Below, piece after piece: positions 1 through 7,582 of a stretch of DNA of 21,809 bases. The notes below the pieces were generated by a model. The model did not search any database and was not told the DNA's origin. It saw nothing but the letters and a program-made list of their open reading frames with translations. A program made the position numbers and the translations under genes. Every line of letters starts with the position of its first letter. Position 1 is the stretch's first letter. Source of the stretch: UBA3818 sp051881895 (GTDB taxonomy: Bacteria; Bacillota; Clostridia; Oscillospirales; Ruminococcaceae); contig JBJEQT010000016.1 in NCBI GenBank assembly GCA_051881895.1, forward strand, positions 1-21,809. The letters run 5' to 3'.

Positions 1-1
1 C

Positions 2-259
2 AAACTGACCGTGCTCGTCTCAGGAGGCAGCCGCGGTGCCCGCGCCATCAATCGGGCGATGATTGGTGTGCTCTCCCATGCTGCGCCGCATCCTGAAGTG
101 CAGTTTCTGCATGTGACGGGCAAGAACGAGTATGAGGATGTATGTTCCCGCCTGAAAAAAGCCGGCGTGGAACTCAACAGAAAAATGCTTTCCGAAATCG
201 CAATCAACGATCCGGAAGCGTTTACCTCTCTGGTGGAAAAAGCGAAAGCGGCTCTTTAA
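2..259 (+). CDS. Chimeric open frame: internal MurG fragment joined to the C-terminus of ribosomal protein L20
   Basis: The frame is open from the left edge to a TAA at 257-259. Its first ~50 residues match the start of the C-terminal, UDP-GlcNAc-binding domain of MurG (the lipid II GlcNAc transferase): the glycine-rich loop SGGSRGARAIN, then VQFLHVTGKNEYEDV, as in Bacillus MurG. From about base 152 it reads LKKAGVELNRKMLSEIAIND and on to the end, which is the typical C-terminus of L20 (usual length ~117 residues), a 23S-binding protein needed early in 50S assembly. The two parts meet at LKKAGVE, a string plausible in both proteins. The L20 part is in its expected setting, since a terminator and a TrmH-family methyltransferase follow. 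Only the last ~37 residues of L20 are present. I see no start for an L20 gene, so neither half can be functional as written. A misassembly is the likeliest explanation; a real recombination scar is possible. Confidence 0.8.
   Translation, partial: KLTVLVSGGSRGARAINRAMIGVLSHAAPHPEVQFLHVTGKNEYEDVCSRLKKAGVELNRKMLSEIAINDPEAFTSLVEKAKAAL
152..172 (+). other. MurG/L20 junction block
   Basis: These 21 bases encode LKKAGVE, the segment where the MurG-like and L20-like parts meet in frame. Upstream residues fit MurG only and downstream residues fit L20 only. A shared word of about this length is what a short-k-mer assembly graph could join wrongly. The exact breakpoint cannot be fixed from this sequence alone. 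Confidence 0.6.
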
Positions 260-269
260 TAGAAGTTTT

Positions 270-302
270 ACAAGCCCGTGTTTACTGACACGGGCTTGTT
301 TT
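270..302 (+). terminator. Intrinsic terminator after rplT
   Basis: An 11-bp perfect stem (270-280 ACAAGCCCGTG with 289-299 CACGGGCTTGT) encloses an 8-base loop and ends in a short T run (299-302). It lies 10 bases after the L20 stop, as expected for the end of an infC-rpmI-rplT type operon. The T tract is short, so some read-through into the methyltransferase gene 20 bases on is plausible; I see no separate promoter for that gene. Confidence 0.8.
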
Positions 303-322
303 GCAAATGGATGGAGTTTTGA

Positions 323-1108
323 ATGGAACGGATAACCAGTAAGGATAACGAAAAGATCAAATGGCTGATAAAACTGCGGGAAAACCGTAAATACAGGGAA
401 GAAAGCGCCTCTTTTTTGACAGAAGGGACGCGGATGGCGCAGGAAGTCCTGCGCTGCGGCCTTTTTCTGCAGCAGGTCTTTGCCAGTGAGGACGGCGCGG
501 CGCGCCATGCTCCGCTGTGGGATGCGCTGTGCCGAAAAGCGCAGGCGGCGTATCTGGTTTCCGGCAGTTTGGAAGCAAAAATCAGCAGCGTGAAGACCCC
601 TCAGGGAATTTACTGTGTCTGCAAAATGCCGCAGCGCCCGCCCCGGCAGATTGCCGGATCCGACGACAAATTCCTTGCGCTGGACCATCTGCAGGACCCA
701 GGCAATCTGGGAACGATCATCCGGACGGCAGACGCGTTCGGCGCGGATGGCATTATTTTAAGTGAAGGCTGCGCGGATTGCTATAGCCCTAAGGTGCTCA
801 GAAGCACGATGGGCAGCGTATTCCGGCTGCCTGTCTGGACGGTACCGGATCTGGCACAGACGCTGGAGGATTTGAAAAAAGAGGGATTTGCCAGCTTTGG
901 GGCGGCGCTTGATGATACTGCGGTCCGGTTGGGAAAATTCCGTTTCCCCCAAAAGGCGGTAACGGTAGTTGGAAACGAAGGAAACGGGATTTCCCAGTCG
1001 GTATTGAACGCCTGTGAGAAAACACTTTATATCCCGATGAAAGGGGATGCGGAATCGCTGAACGCGGGGGTGGCCGCTTCGCTGATTTTGTGGGAGATGT
1101 GCCGGTAA
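323..1108 (+). CDS. TrmH/SpoU-family RNA 2'-O-ribose methyltransferase
   Basis: This 261-residue protein is a SpoU-class (SPOUT) methyltransferase that uses S-adenosylmethionine to methylate a ribose 2'-OH in rRNA or tRNA in the cytoplasm. The three family motifs are visible: motif 1 NLGTIIRTADAFGADG (residues ~128-143, with the conserved Asn and Arg), motif 2 GNEGNGIS (~217-224), and motif 3 PMKGDAESLNAGVAAS (~238-253), which form the trefoil-knot cofactor site. Residues 1-100 match the SpoU substrate-binding region. The ATG has GGAG six bases upstream. Placement right after rplT is common in Firmicutes (the ysgA/rlmB-like gene). The exact target nucleotide cannot be told from sequence, so I give no symbol. 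Confidence 0.93.
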   Translation: MERITSKDNEKIKWLIKLRENRKYREESASFLTEGTRMAQEVLRCGLFLQQVFASEDGAARHAPLWDALCRKAQAAYLVSGSLEAKISSVKTPQGIYCVCKMPQRPPRQIAGSDDKFLALDHLQDPGNLGTIIRTADAFGADGIILSEGCADCYSPKVLRSTMGSVFRLPVWTVPDLAQTLEDLKKEGFASFGAALDDTAVRLGKFRFPQKAVTVVGNEGNGISQSVLNACEKTLYIPMKGDAESLNAGVAASLILWEMCR

Positions 1109-1120
1109 AGGAGGATGGGA

Positions 1121-2293
1121 ATGGAATTTTGGATTTGGCTTTCCAATGCGCTGGGAGCGGGTAGTTCCCGGATCAATGATATTGTCGCTTGTTTTGAAAC
1201 GGCGGAGCATTTTTACACAGAAAAGAAAACTGGTTTTCGCCATGTGGAATTTTTAACGGCGGCAGAAAAACAGAAACTGATCGACGCGTCTTTGTCCGAT
1301 GCGCTGCGCCTAAAGGAAAGAACGCTGGATCAAGGATACCGGATCTTGACGCCGGACCAGAAAGAATATCCCAACCGGCTGCGCAATATTTATGCGATGC
1401 CCGCTGTTTTGTATATCGATGGTACGCTGGACGGGCTGGATGACAATGTGGCAATCACCCTGGTGGGCGCCAGAAAGTGTTCCGATTACGGCCGGACGGT
1501 TGCGGCTGACCTGGGACGCGGCCTGGCACGCATGGGAGCGGTGGTCATTACGGGTATGGCCCGCGGCATCGACGGCGCGGCACACGAGGCAGCTTTGCTC
1601 GCCGGCGGCAGTACCATTGCCGTGCTGGGCTGCGGATTGGATATCGTCTATCCGCCGGAACATATGACTCTGCGCCGGGAAACGCCGATGCGGGGCGCCG
1701 TGATTTCCGAGTTTCCGTTGGGCGCGAAACCGGAGGGCTTTCATTTTCCCATCCGGAACCGCCTGATGTCCGCCTTATCGTTGGGCGTTGTCGTAGTAGA
1801 GGGCGAATTGAGCAGCGGATCGCTGATTACCGCCAATTATGCGCTGGAACAGGGGAAAGATGTGTTTGCGGTTCCGGGCAGCGTGCTGAGCGGATTGTCC
1901 AAAGGCCCGTTTCGCCTGCTGCAGGCAGGAGCGATACCGGTTTCCTGCGCCGGCGATATTTTAGAAGAATATCGATACCGGTATGCCGCCAAAATAGATT
2001 GGAGAGTCCCGGTTGAGCAAAACGAAAGGAAGATGCCTTCCGCTGAAAGCCAATCGAAAAAGGTGGATTTGGCGCAGCCTGTGGTGCCGATTCGGAAAAA
2101 ACGGGATCTTCCACCGGAATGCGATGAAAATATTCGCGAAATTTATGAAGTTTTGTCGGAGATTCCGATCAACGCGGATGAAATCGCGGCGCGTACGCAA
2201 AAAAATCCCGCGGAAGTCTTGACAGCGCTTTCAGAACTTGAAATAATGGGATATATATCGGCAAATGCAGGGAAAAGATTTTGTATTTGCTGA
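1121..2293 (+). CDS. dprA: DNA processing protein DprA (Smf), RecA loader
   Basis: DprA binds incoming single-stranded DNA during natural transformation and loads RecA; in non-competent species it may serve general recombination. The Rossmann-like core is clear: GARKCSDYG (~116-124), TGMARGIDGAAHEAAL (~145-160), YPPEHMTL, FPIRNRLMSALS (~209-220) and SSGSLITANYALEQGKDVFA (~231-250). The C-terminus (~325-390) looks like the DprA winged-helix domain (INADEIAARTQKNPAEVLTA). At 390 residues it is full length. An ATG at 1115 directly abuts the AAGGAGG at 1108-1114, so the ATG at 1121, six bases after it, is the likely start. One oddity: the stretch usually written S-x-G-x-N-x-L-I here reads SKGPFRLLQAGA, lacking the usual Asn. 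The gene sits between the methyltransferase and topA, as in many Firmicutes (smf-topA). Confidence 0.95.
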   Translation: MEFWIWLSNALGAGSSRINDIVACFETAEHFYTEKKTGFRHVEFLTAAEKQKLIDASLSDALRLKERTLDQGYRILTPDQKEYPNRLRNIYAMPAVLYIDGTLDGLDDNVAITLVGARKCSDYGRTVAADLGRGLARMGAVVITGMARGIDGAAHEAALLAGGSTIAVLGCGLDIVYPPEHMTLRRETPMRGAVISEFPLGAKPEGFHFPIRNRLMSALSLGVVVVEGELSSGSLITANYALEQGKDVFAVPGSVLSGLSKGPFRLLQAGAIPVSCAGDILEEYRYRYAAKIDWRVPVEQNERKMPSAESQSKKVDLAQPVVPIRKKRDLPPECDENIREIYEVLSEIPINADEIAARTQKNPAEVLTALSELEIMGYISANAGKRFCIC

Positions 2294-2397
2294 CAAAATA
2301 AGATGAAAAACACACAAGATATAGTGTTTTCAGCAGAGTTTTTCCAAAACGCCCTTTTTGCGGCGCTTCAAGATTACAGAAATAAAGGCGGGATTGA

Positions 2398-4488
2398 ATG
2401 TCAAAACTTGTTATTGTGGAGTCCCCCGCAAAAGCAAAGACCATCCAGAAATATCTCGGGGAGGGCTACGATGTAGTCGCCTCCATGGGGCATATCCGGG
2501 ATTCGCCGAAAAGTAAACTGGGAATCGATATTGAACACGGTTTTCAGCCGGACTATGTGGAGATCAAAGGGAAAGAGGAACTGGTACAAAACCTGAAAAA
2601 AAAGGGGAAGAAAAGCGACGCGGTCTATCTGGCTACTGACCCGGACCGGGAGGGCGAGGCCATTTCGTGGCATCTTGCCTACCTGTTGGGACTGGATTTG
2701 AACCAGGCCAACCGCGTCACTTTCAATGAAATCACCAAATCAGGCGTCCAGTCCGGCATGGCCGCGCCCCGGCAGGTGGATATGGATCTGGTCAACGCGC
2801 AGCAGACGCGCCGGATTCTGGACCGGATCGTCGGTTATAAGCTGAGTCCGTTTTTGTGGAAAAAAGTGCGCCGCGGACTTTCCGCCGGCAGAGTGCAGTC
2901 GGTAGCGGTGCGCATTATCGTAGACCGTGAAGAGGAAATCCGGAAATTTAAGCCGGAAGAATATTGGTCTGTCGATGCCAAGCTGCTGGGCAAGTCCAGC
3001 CGAAAGGCGTTTGGGGCGAAGCTGTATGGCAAGGACAAAAAAATCTCAATCAAAACCCAAGCGGAAGCCGACGCTATTTTAAAGGAGTTGGAAGGCTGCA
3101 GCTATGTAGTGGAAAACGTGAAAAAGAGCGTGAGAAAAAAATCGCCTGCGCCGCCGTTTACCACCAGTACCCTCCAGCAGGAAGCGTCCCGCCGGCTGGG
3201 ATTTCAGGCGCGTCGTACCATGAAAGCGGCGCAGGAGCTGTATGAAGGAGTCGAGGTCGGGTCTATGGGCGCCGTGGGCTTGATCACCTATATGCGTACC
3301 GACTCGCTTCGTATCTCGGATGAAGCTGCGCAGCAGGCGGCCGGCTTTATTGAGCGGCGCTACGGCAAAAATTATCTGCCGCCCAAGCGACGGGTCTATA
3401 AATCCAAAAACAACGCCCAGGATGCCCATGAGGCGATCCGCCCCACCATGCCGGAGATGACGCCGGATCAGGTGAAGAGCAGCCTTTCCAGTGACCAGTA
3501 TAAGCTTTATAAGCTGGTGTGGGAGCGGTTTATTGCCAGCCAGATGGCCACCGCATTGCTGGACACGGTTTCGGTGGATATCCGGGCGGGAGAATACCTG
3601 TTTAAAGCACCCGGCTATACGGTGAAGTTTGACGGGTATACCGTTTTGTATGAGGAAAGCAAAGAAGAATCCGCCGGCGCGGAAGAAGAGGGAGCGGGCG
3701 CGCTTCCGGAAATGGAAAAAGGCGATTTGCTGAAATTAAAGAGCCTGGAAAGCTCGCAGCATTTTACGCAGCCGCCGCCCCGCTTTACAGAGGCTTCGCT
3801 GATTAAAACGCTGGAGGAAAACGGCATTGGGCGACCCAGCACCTATGCGCCTACCATCACGACAATCCTCTCCCGGGGATACGTGGAACGGGAGGCGAAA
3901 GCGCTGAAGCCCACAGCGCTGGGCGAGGTCGTGACCCAGCTGATGAAAGACCAGTTCAAACAAATTGTGGACGTGGATTTTACCGCGCAGATGGAGAAAA
4001 ATCTCGATGAAGTGGAAGAAGGCGCGGTCGATTGGGTGGACACCCTGTCGGCGTTCTATGGGGATTTTTCTGCCATGCTCAGCCAGGCGGAAAAGAATAT
4101 GGACGGTACGAGGGTAAAGGTACCGGACGAAGAAACAGACGAGATTTGTGAGCTGTGCGGCCGGAAAATGGTCATCAAAACCGGGCGCTTCGGCAAGTTT
4201 TTGGCGTGCCCCGGCTTTCCCGAATGTAAAAATACCCGCAAAATCGTGCAGGATACCGGCGGCGTTTGCCCTCTTTGCGGCGGCAAGGTGCTGGCGAAAA
4301 AATCCAAAAAAGGAAAGGCTTATTACGGATGTGAGCACAATCCCAAATGCGGCTTTATGACTTGGGATACGCCGTTAAAAGAAACCTGTCCCAAATGCGG
4401 CGCGACATTGTTTAAAAAGACCGGGAAAATGGGCCGGATCTACTGCGCCAAGGATGGCTGCGATTATGAAAGGGGACTCAAAGATTGA
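2398..4488 (+). CDS. topA: DNA topoisomerase I (type IA)
   Basis: This 696-residue enzyme relaxes negatively supercoiled DNA by transient single-strand cleavage. The N-terminal TOPRIM domain starts with KLVIVESPAKAKTIQKYL and carries the metal-binding DPDREGEA motif (residues 81-88). The catalytic tyrosine is Y298 in GLITYMRTDSLRIS, followed by HEAIRPT (344-350) and the GIGRPSTYAPTI segment (~476-487). Three C-terminal four-cysteine zinc ribbons are intact: C584/C587/C604/C610, C624/C627/C645/C651 and C664/C667/C683/C688. Length and domain order match Bacillus TopA. The start ATG has only a weak AAGGCGG upstream. The 104-base gap before it is the largest break in the first gene block, so topA may have its own promoter, but I see no convincing -35/-10 pair. 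Confidence 0.98.
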   Translation: MSKLVIVESPAKAKTIQKYLGEGYDVVASMGHIRDSPKSKLGIDIEHGFQPDYVEIKGKEELVQNLKKKGKKSDAVYLATDPDREGEAISWHLAYLLGLDLNQANRVTFNEITKSGVQSGMAAPRQVDMDLVNAQQTRRILDRIVGYKLSPFLWKKVRRGLSAGRVQSVAVRIIVDREEEIRKFKPEEYWSVDAKLLGKSSRKAFGAKLYGKDKKISIKTQAEADAILKELEGCSYVVENVKKSVRKKSPAPPFTTSTLQQEASRRLGFQARRTMKAAQELYEGVEVGSMGAVGLITYMRTDSLRISDEAAQQAAGFIERRYGKNYLPPKRRVYKSKNNAQDAHEAIRPTMPEMTPDQVKSSLSSDQYKLYKLVWERFIASQMATALLDTVSVDIRAGEYLFKAPGYTVKFDGYTVLYEESKEESAGAEEEGAGALPEMEKGDLLKLKSLESSQHFTQPPPRFTEASLIKTLEENGIGRPSTYAPTITTILSRGYVEREAKALKPTALGEVVTQLMKDQFKQIVDVDFTAQMEKNLDEVEEGAVDWVDTLSAFYGDFSAMLSQAEKNMDGTRVKVPDEETDEICELCGRKMVIKTGRFGKFLACPGFPECKNTRKIVQDTGGVCPLCGGKVLAKKSKKGKAYYGCEHNPKCGFMTWDTPLKETCPKCGATLFKKTGKMGRIYCAKDGCDYERGLKD

Positions 4489-5843
4489 TGACGGTTTCGG
4501 TGATCGGCGCCGGCCTGGCAGGATGTGAAGCGGCCTGGCAGCTGGCCTGCCGCGGCATTCCGGTGACGCTGTATGAAATGAAGCCGGTCAAATTTTCCCC
4601 CGCGCATCACTATGAGGGCTTTGCGGAACTGGTCTGTTCCAATTCGCTGAAGGCCAGCAGGGTCGGTTCGGCGGCGGGACTTTTGAAAGAAGAAATGTAT
4701 CGACTGGGTTCCATCGTGGTGCGCTGTGCCCGCGAAACGGCGGTACCTGCCGGCGGGGCATTGGCGGTGGACCGGTATCTGTTTTCCGACCGGATGACCC
4801 AAATGGTAACGGAGCACCCGATGATTACGGTGCGCCATGAAGAGGTGACCCAAATTCCGGAAGGACCGGTGATCATCGCATCCGGTCCGCTGACCAGCGA
4901 TGGGCTGTCCCAGGCAATCAAAGAGCTGCTGGGAGAAGCGTATCTGAGTTTTTACGATGCGGCGTCTCCCATTGTATCTTTCGACAGCATCGACATGGAT
5001 AAGGCTTTTTTCGCCGCCAGATATGGAAACGGCGAGGATGATTATATCAATTGCCCGATGAATCGGGAAGAATATGAGGCGTTCCACGAGGCGTTGGTCT
5101 CAGCCCAGTCGGTGGAGCTGAAAGAATTTGAACAGGACCGCTTAAAGGTTTATGAGGGCTGCATGCCGGTGGAGGTTTTGGCCAAACGGGGGAGCGATTC
5201 CATCCGGTACGGCCCCTTGAAACCAGTGGGCCTGCGGGACCCCCGCACCGGGCACCGGCCCTGGGCTGTAGTGCAGCTTCGGGCGGAAAACGCCCAAAAA
5301 ACGCTGTATAATCTGGTTGGTTTCCAGACAAATTTGCGTTTTCCGGAGCAGAAACGGGTTTTTTCCATGATTCCGGGGTTGGAAAACGCGGAGTTTGTTC
5401 GTTACGGCGTCATGCATCGCAACACCTTTTTAAACAGTCCAAAACTTTTGGATGCTTCCTACTGTTTGCGAAAGGAACGGCGCATCTATTTCGCCGGACA
5501 GATGACCGGCGTAGAAGGGTATATCGAATCGGCGGCGTCCGGGATCCTGGCGGGAATCAATATGGCGATGGCGCTTCGGCAAAAGCCGGCGCTTCTGCTG
5601 CCGAGGGACACTATGATGGGCGCGCTTGCCGCCTACATCAGCGACCCGACGGTTGTGGACTTTCAGCCTATGGGCAGTAATATGGGCTTGCTTCCTCCCA
5701 ATCCGGAGCGGATTAAGGACAAGTCGCTTCGCTACCAGGCCCTGGCGCAGCGCGCGCTGGACAGCCAGAAACGATGCCTGCATGATTTTTGTGCCGCAGC
5801 AGGAGATTTGCTGCCGGTGCAGCCCGGTATTTTGTCAGAATAA
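4488..5843 (+). CDS. trmFO: tRNA (uracil-54-C5)-methyltransferase, folate/FAD-dependent
   Basis: TrmFO (Gid) makes ribothymidine at position 54 of the tRNA T-loop, taking the methyl carbon from methylenetetrahydrofolate and using FAD. The N-terminal FAD-binding loop VIGAGLAGCEAA is clear, and the two cysteines important in the Bacillus enzyme are present: Cys50 in FAELVCSNSLKA and Cys225 in YEGCMPVEVLAKRG. The C-terminal signature GQMTGVEGYIESAASG is also present. At ~451 residues it is close to the family's ~435. The ATG at 4488 shares one base with the topA stop (TGATG), implying translational coupling; a TTG at 4485 is an alternative that adds one residue. In Bacillus the topA-gid pair leads into xerC, hslVU and codY; here plsX follows instead. 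Confidence 0.97.
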   Translation: MTVSVIGAGLAGCEAAWQLACRGIPVTLYEMKPVKFSPAHHYEGFAELVCSNSLKASRVGSAAGLLKEEMYRLGSIVVRCARETAVPAGGALAVDRYLFSDRMTQMVTEHPMITVRHEEVTQIPEGPVIIASGPLTSDGLSQAIKELLGEAYLSFYDAASPIVSFDSIDMDKAFFAARYGNGEDDYINCPMNREEYEAFHEALVSAQSVELKEFEQDRLKVYEGCMPVEVLAKRGSDSIRYGPLKPVGLRDPRTGHRPWAVVQLRAENAQKTLYNLVGFQTNLRFPEQKRVFSMIPGLENAEFVRYGVMHRNTFLNSPKLLDASYCLRKERRIYFAGQMTGVEGYIESAASGILAGINMAMALRQKPALLLPRDTMMGALAAYISDPTVVDFQPMGSNMGLLPPNPERIKDKSLRYQALAQRALDSQKRCLHDFCAAAGDLLPVQPGILSE

Positions 5844-5873
5844 AAGGCCAATCAACAGAAAGGATGGTGTGCT

Positions 5874-6893
5874 ATGAAAATAATTGTAGACGCGTTTGGC
5901 GGGGACAATGCCCCGCTGGAAATCGTGAAAGGTTCCGCTATGGCGGTGGCGGAATATGGGGTTGATATCGTTCTCACCGGCGATGAAGCCATTATCCGAA
6001 AAACAGCCGAAGACAACGGGATTTCGCTGGAGCGGATGGAAATCGTTCATGCGCCGCAGGTAATGGACATGAACGCGGAGCCGACCGAAATCTTAAAAAG
6101 CTACAAAGATTCTTCCATGGCTGTAGGCTTAAAGCTTTTATCCGAGGGCAAAGGCGACGCTTTTGTCAGCGCGGGCAGTACCGGCGCATTTGTCGTTGGC
6201 GCCAGCCTGATCGTCAAGCGGATCAAAGGGATTAAGCGTGCAGCGCTGGCGCCGGTTATCCCGACGGTGGAAGGGCGTTATATGCTGATCGACTGCGGCG
6301 CCAATGCGGAGTGCCGCCCGGAAATGCTGGTTCAGTTTGGCCTGATGGGATCCGCTTATATGAACAAAATCATGGATGTGGAGTCTCCCCGGGTAGCGCT
6401 GATCAACAACGGCGTGGAAGAACACAAAGGCGCGCCGCTGCAGCAGCAGGCCTACCAGCAGCTGAAAGAGTCTCCTTTGCATTTTGTCGGCAATATGGAA
6501 GCGCGCCAGCTTCCCCAGGGCGGATGCGACGTTGCGGTGTGCGATGGATTTACCGGAAACATCGTGCTGAAATTGACCGAGGGTCTCAGTAAGGCGCTGA
6601 TCGGCCAGATCAAGGATATCCTGATGAAGAATACGTTGACCAAGCTTGCCGCTCTGACGCTGAAAGGCGGCCTCGGGGAATTTAAAAAGAAGATGGATTA
6701 CAAAGAGTATGGCGGCGCTGCGCTGCTGGGTATTTCCAAGCCTACGATCAAAGCCCATGGCAGTTCCGACGCCAAGGCCTTTAAAAACGCCATCGGCCAG
6801 GCAATGCGCTTTACCAGCCAGGATGTGATCGGCGCGATTGAGGGGTATCTGGCTGAGATGAAGGCCAAAGAGCAAGGAGCCGAAAACGAATGA
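5874..6893 (+). CDS. plsX: Phosphate acyltransferase PlsX
   Basis: PlsX converts acyl-ACP and phosphate to acyl-phosphate, the donor for PlsY in the first step of phosphatidic acid synthesis; it is a peripheral membrane enzyme. Hallmarks are the start KIIVDAFGGDNAPLEIVKG, the segment VSAGSTGAFVVGA (~98-110), LIDCGANAECRPEM, ALINNGVEEHKG and CDGFTGNIVLKLTEG. At 339 residues it is full length. GAAAGGA lies nine bases before the ATG. The stop overlaps the rnc start by four bases (ATGA). In many Firmicutes acpP lies between plsX and rnc; here it does not, so the acyl carrier protein gene must be elsewhere. Confidence 0.97.
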   Translation: MKIIVDAFGGDNAPLEIVKGSAMAVAEYGVDIVLTGDEAIIRKTAEDNGISLERMEIVHAPQVMDMNAEPTEILKSYKDSSMAVGLKLLSEGKGDAFVSAGSTGAFVVGASLIVKRIKGIKRAALAPVIPTVEGRYMLIDCGANAECRPEMLVQFGLMGSAYMNKIMDVESPRVALINNGVEEHKGAPLQQQAYQQLKESPLHFVGNMEARQLPQGGCDVAVCDGFTGNIVLKLTEGLSKALIGQIKDILMKNTLTKLAALTLKGGLGEFKKKMDYKEYGGAALLGISKPTIKAHGSSDAKAFKNAIGQAMRFTSQDVIGAIEGYLAEMKAKEQGAENE

Positions 6894-7582
6894 ACTGTCA
6901 AACGGATTTGAAATTGTGCCAGGAAAAGCTGGGCTACCATTTTCATAACAAAAAATATCTTACCATCGCCCTTACCCATTCTTCCTATGCCAACGAAGGG
7001 AAAAAAGAAGACCCCTGCAATGAACGGCAGGAGTTTTTGGGCGATGCGGTGCTGTCGATCATCGTGTCCGATTATCTGTTCCGGCATTATTCCCATTTGC
7101 CGGAAGGGGAGCTGACCAAACTGCGGGCGGCGCTGGTTTGCGAAAAAGCGCTTTGCCAGTACGCTGTTCAGCTGGGATTGGGTGATTTTCTGCTTCTGGG
7201 CAAAGGGGAAGAAGCCACCGGCGGACGGCAGCGTCCATCGATTTTGGCTGATGCTTTTGAAGCGGTGATTGCCGCGATTTATTTGGATGGCGGCATGGAA
7301 CCGGCGTCGAAATTTGTGCTTTATTATGTAGTTCCCGCTGTTGAAAACCACACGCCCGCGGCGTTTAAAGACTATAAAACCATCCTCCAGGAGATCATTC
7401 AGAAAAATCCGGAAGAGCGGGTGACCTATGAATTGGTGGAAGAGTCGGGACCAGATCATAACAAACGGTTTGTGGTCGAAGTACACCTGAACAGCAACGT
7501 CATCGGGCGGGGAGAAGGCCGCTCCAAAAAGAGCGCCGAACAGGCTGCGGCTAAGGTGGCGCTGGAATTGATGGGGCAATGA
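6890..7582 (+). CDS. rnc: Ribonuclease III
   Basis: RNase III cleaves double-stranded RNA, including the rRNA precursor stems and structured mRNAs. The catalytic signature reads NERQEFLGDAVLS (residues 44-56), with the acidic residues E45, E48 and D52; the second acidic pair, D121 and E124, lies in ADAFEAVIAAIYLDGG. The usual Leu of the ERLEFLGD box is Gln here, which does not touch the catalytic residues. The C-terminal double-stranded RNA-binding domain covers about 160-230 (DYKTILQEIIQ through RSKKSAEQAAAKVAL). At 230 residues it is standard. AAGGAG lies ten bases before the ATG, inside the end of plsX, and both ends overlap neighbours by ATGA. Confidence 0.97.
   Translation: MNCQTDLKLCQEKLGYHFHNKKYLTIALTHSSYANEGKKEDPCNERQEFLGDAVLSIIVSDYLFRHYSHLPEGELTKLRAALVCEKALCQYAVQLGLGDFLLLGKGEEATGGRQRPSILADAFEAVIAAIYLDGGMEPASKFVLYYVVPAVENHTPAAFKDYKTILQEIIQKNPEERVTYELVEESGPDHNKRFVVEVHLNSNVIGRGEGRSKKSAEQAAAKVALELMGQ

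Noticed and set aside
2294..2397. Possible topA promoter with TATAGT at 2320-2325
   Set aside because: No -35 box lies at 16-18 bases; the nearest TGACAA is 23 bases away. A small CGCC/GGCG hairpin near 2350 has only four pairs.
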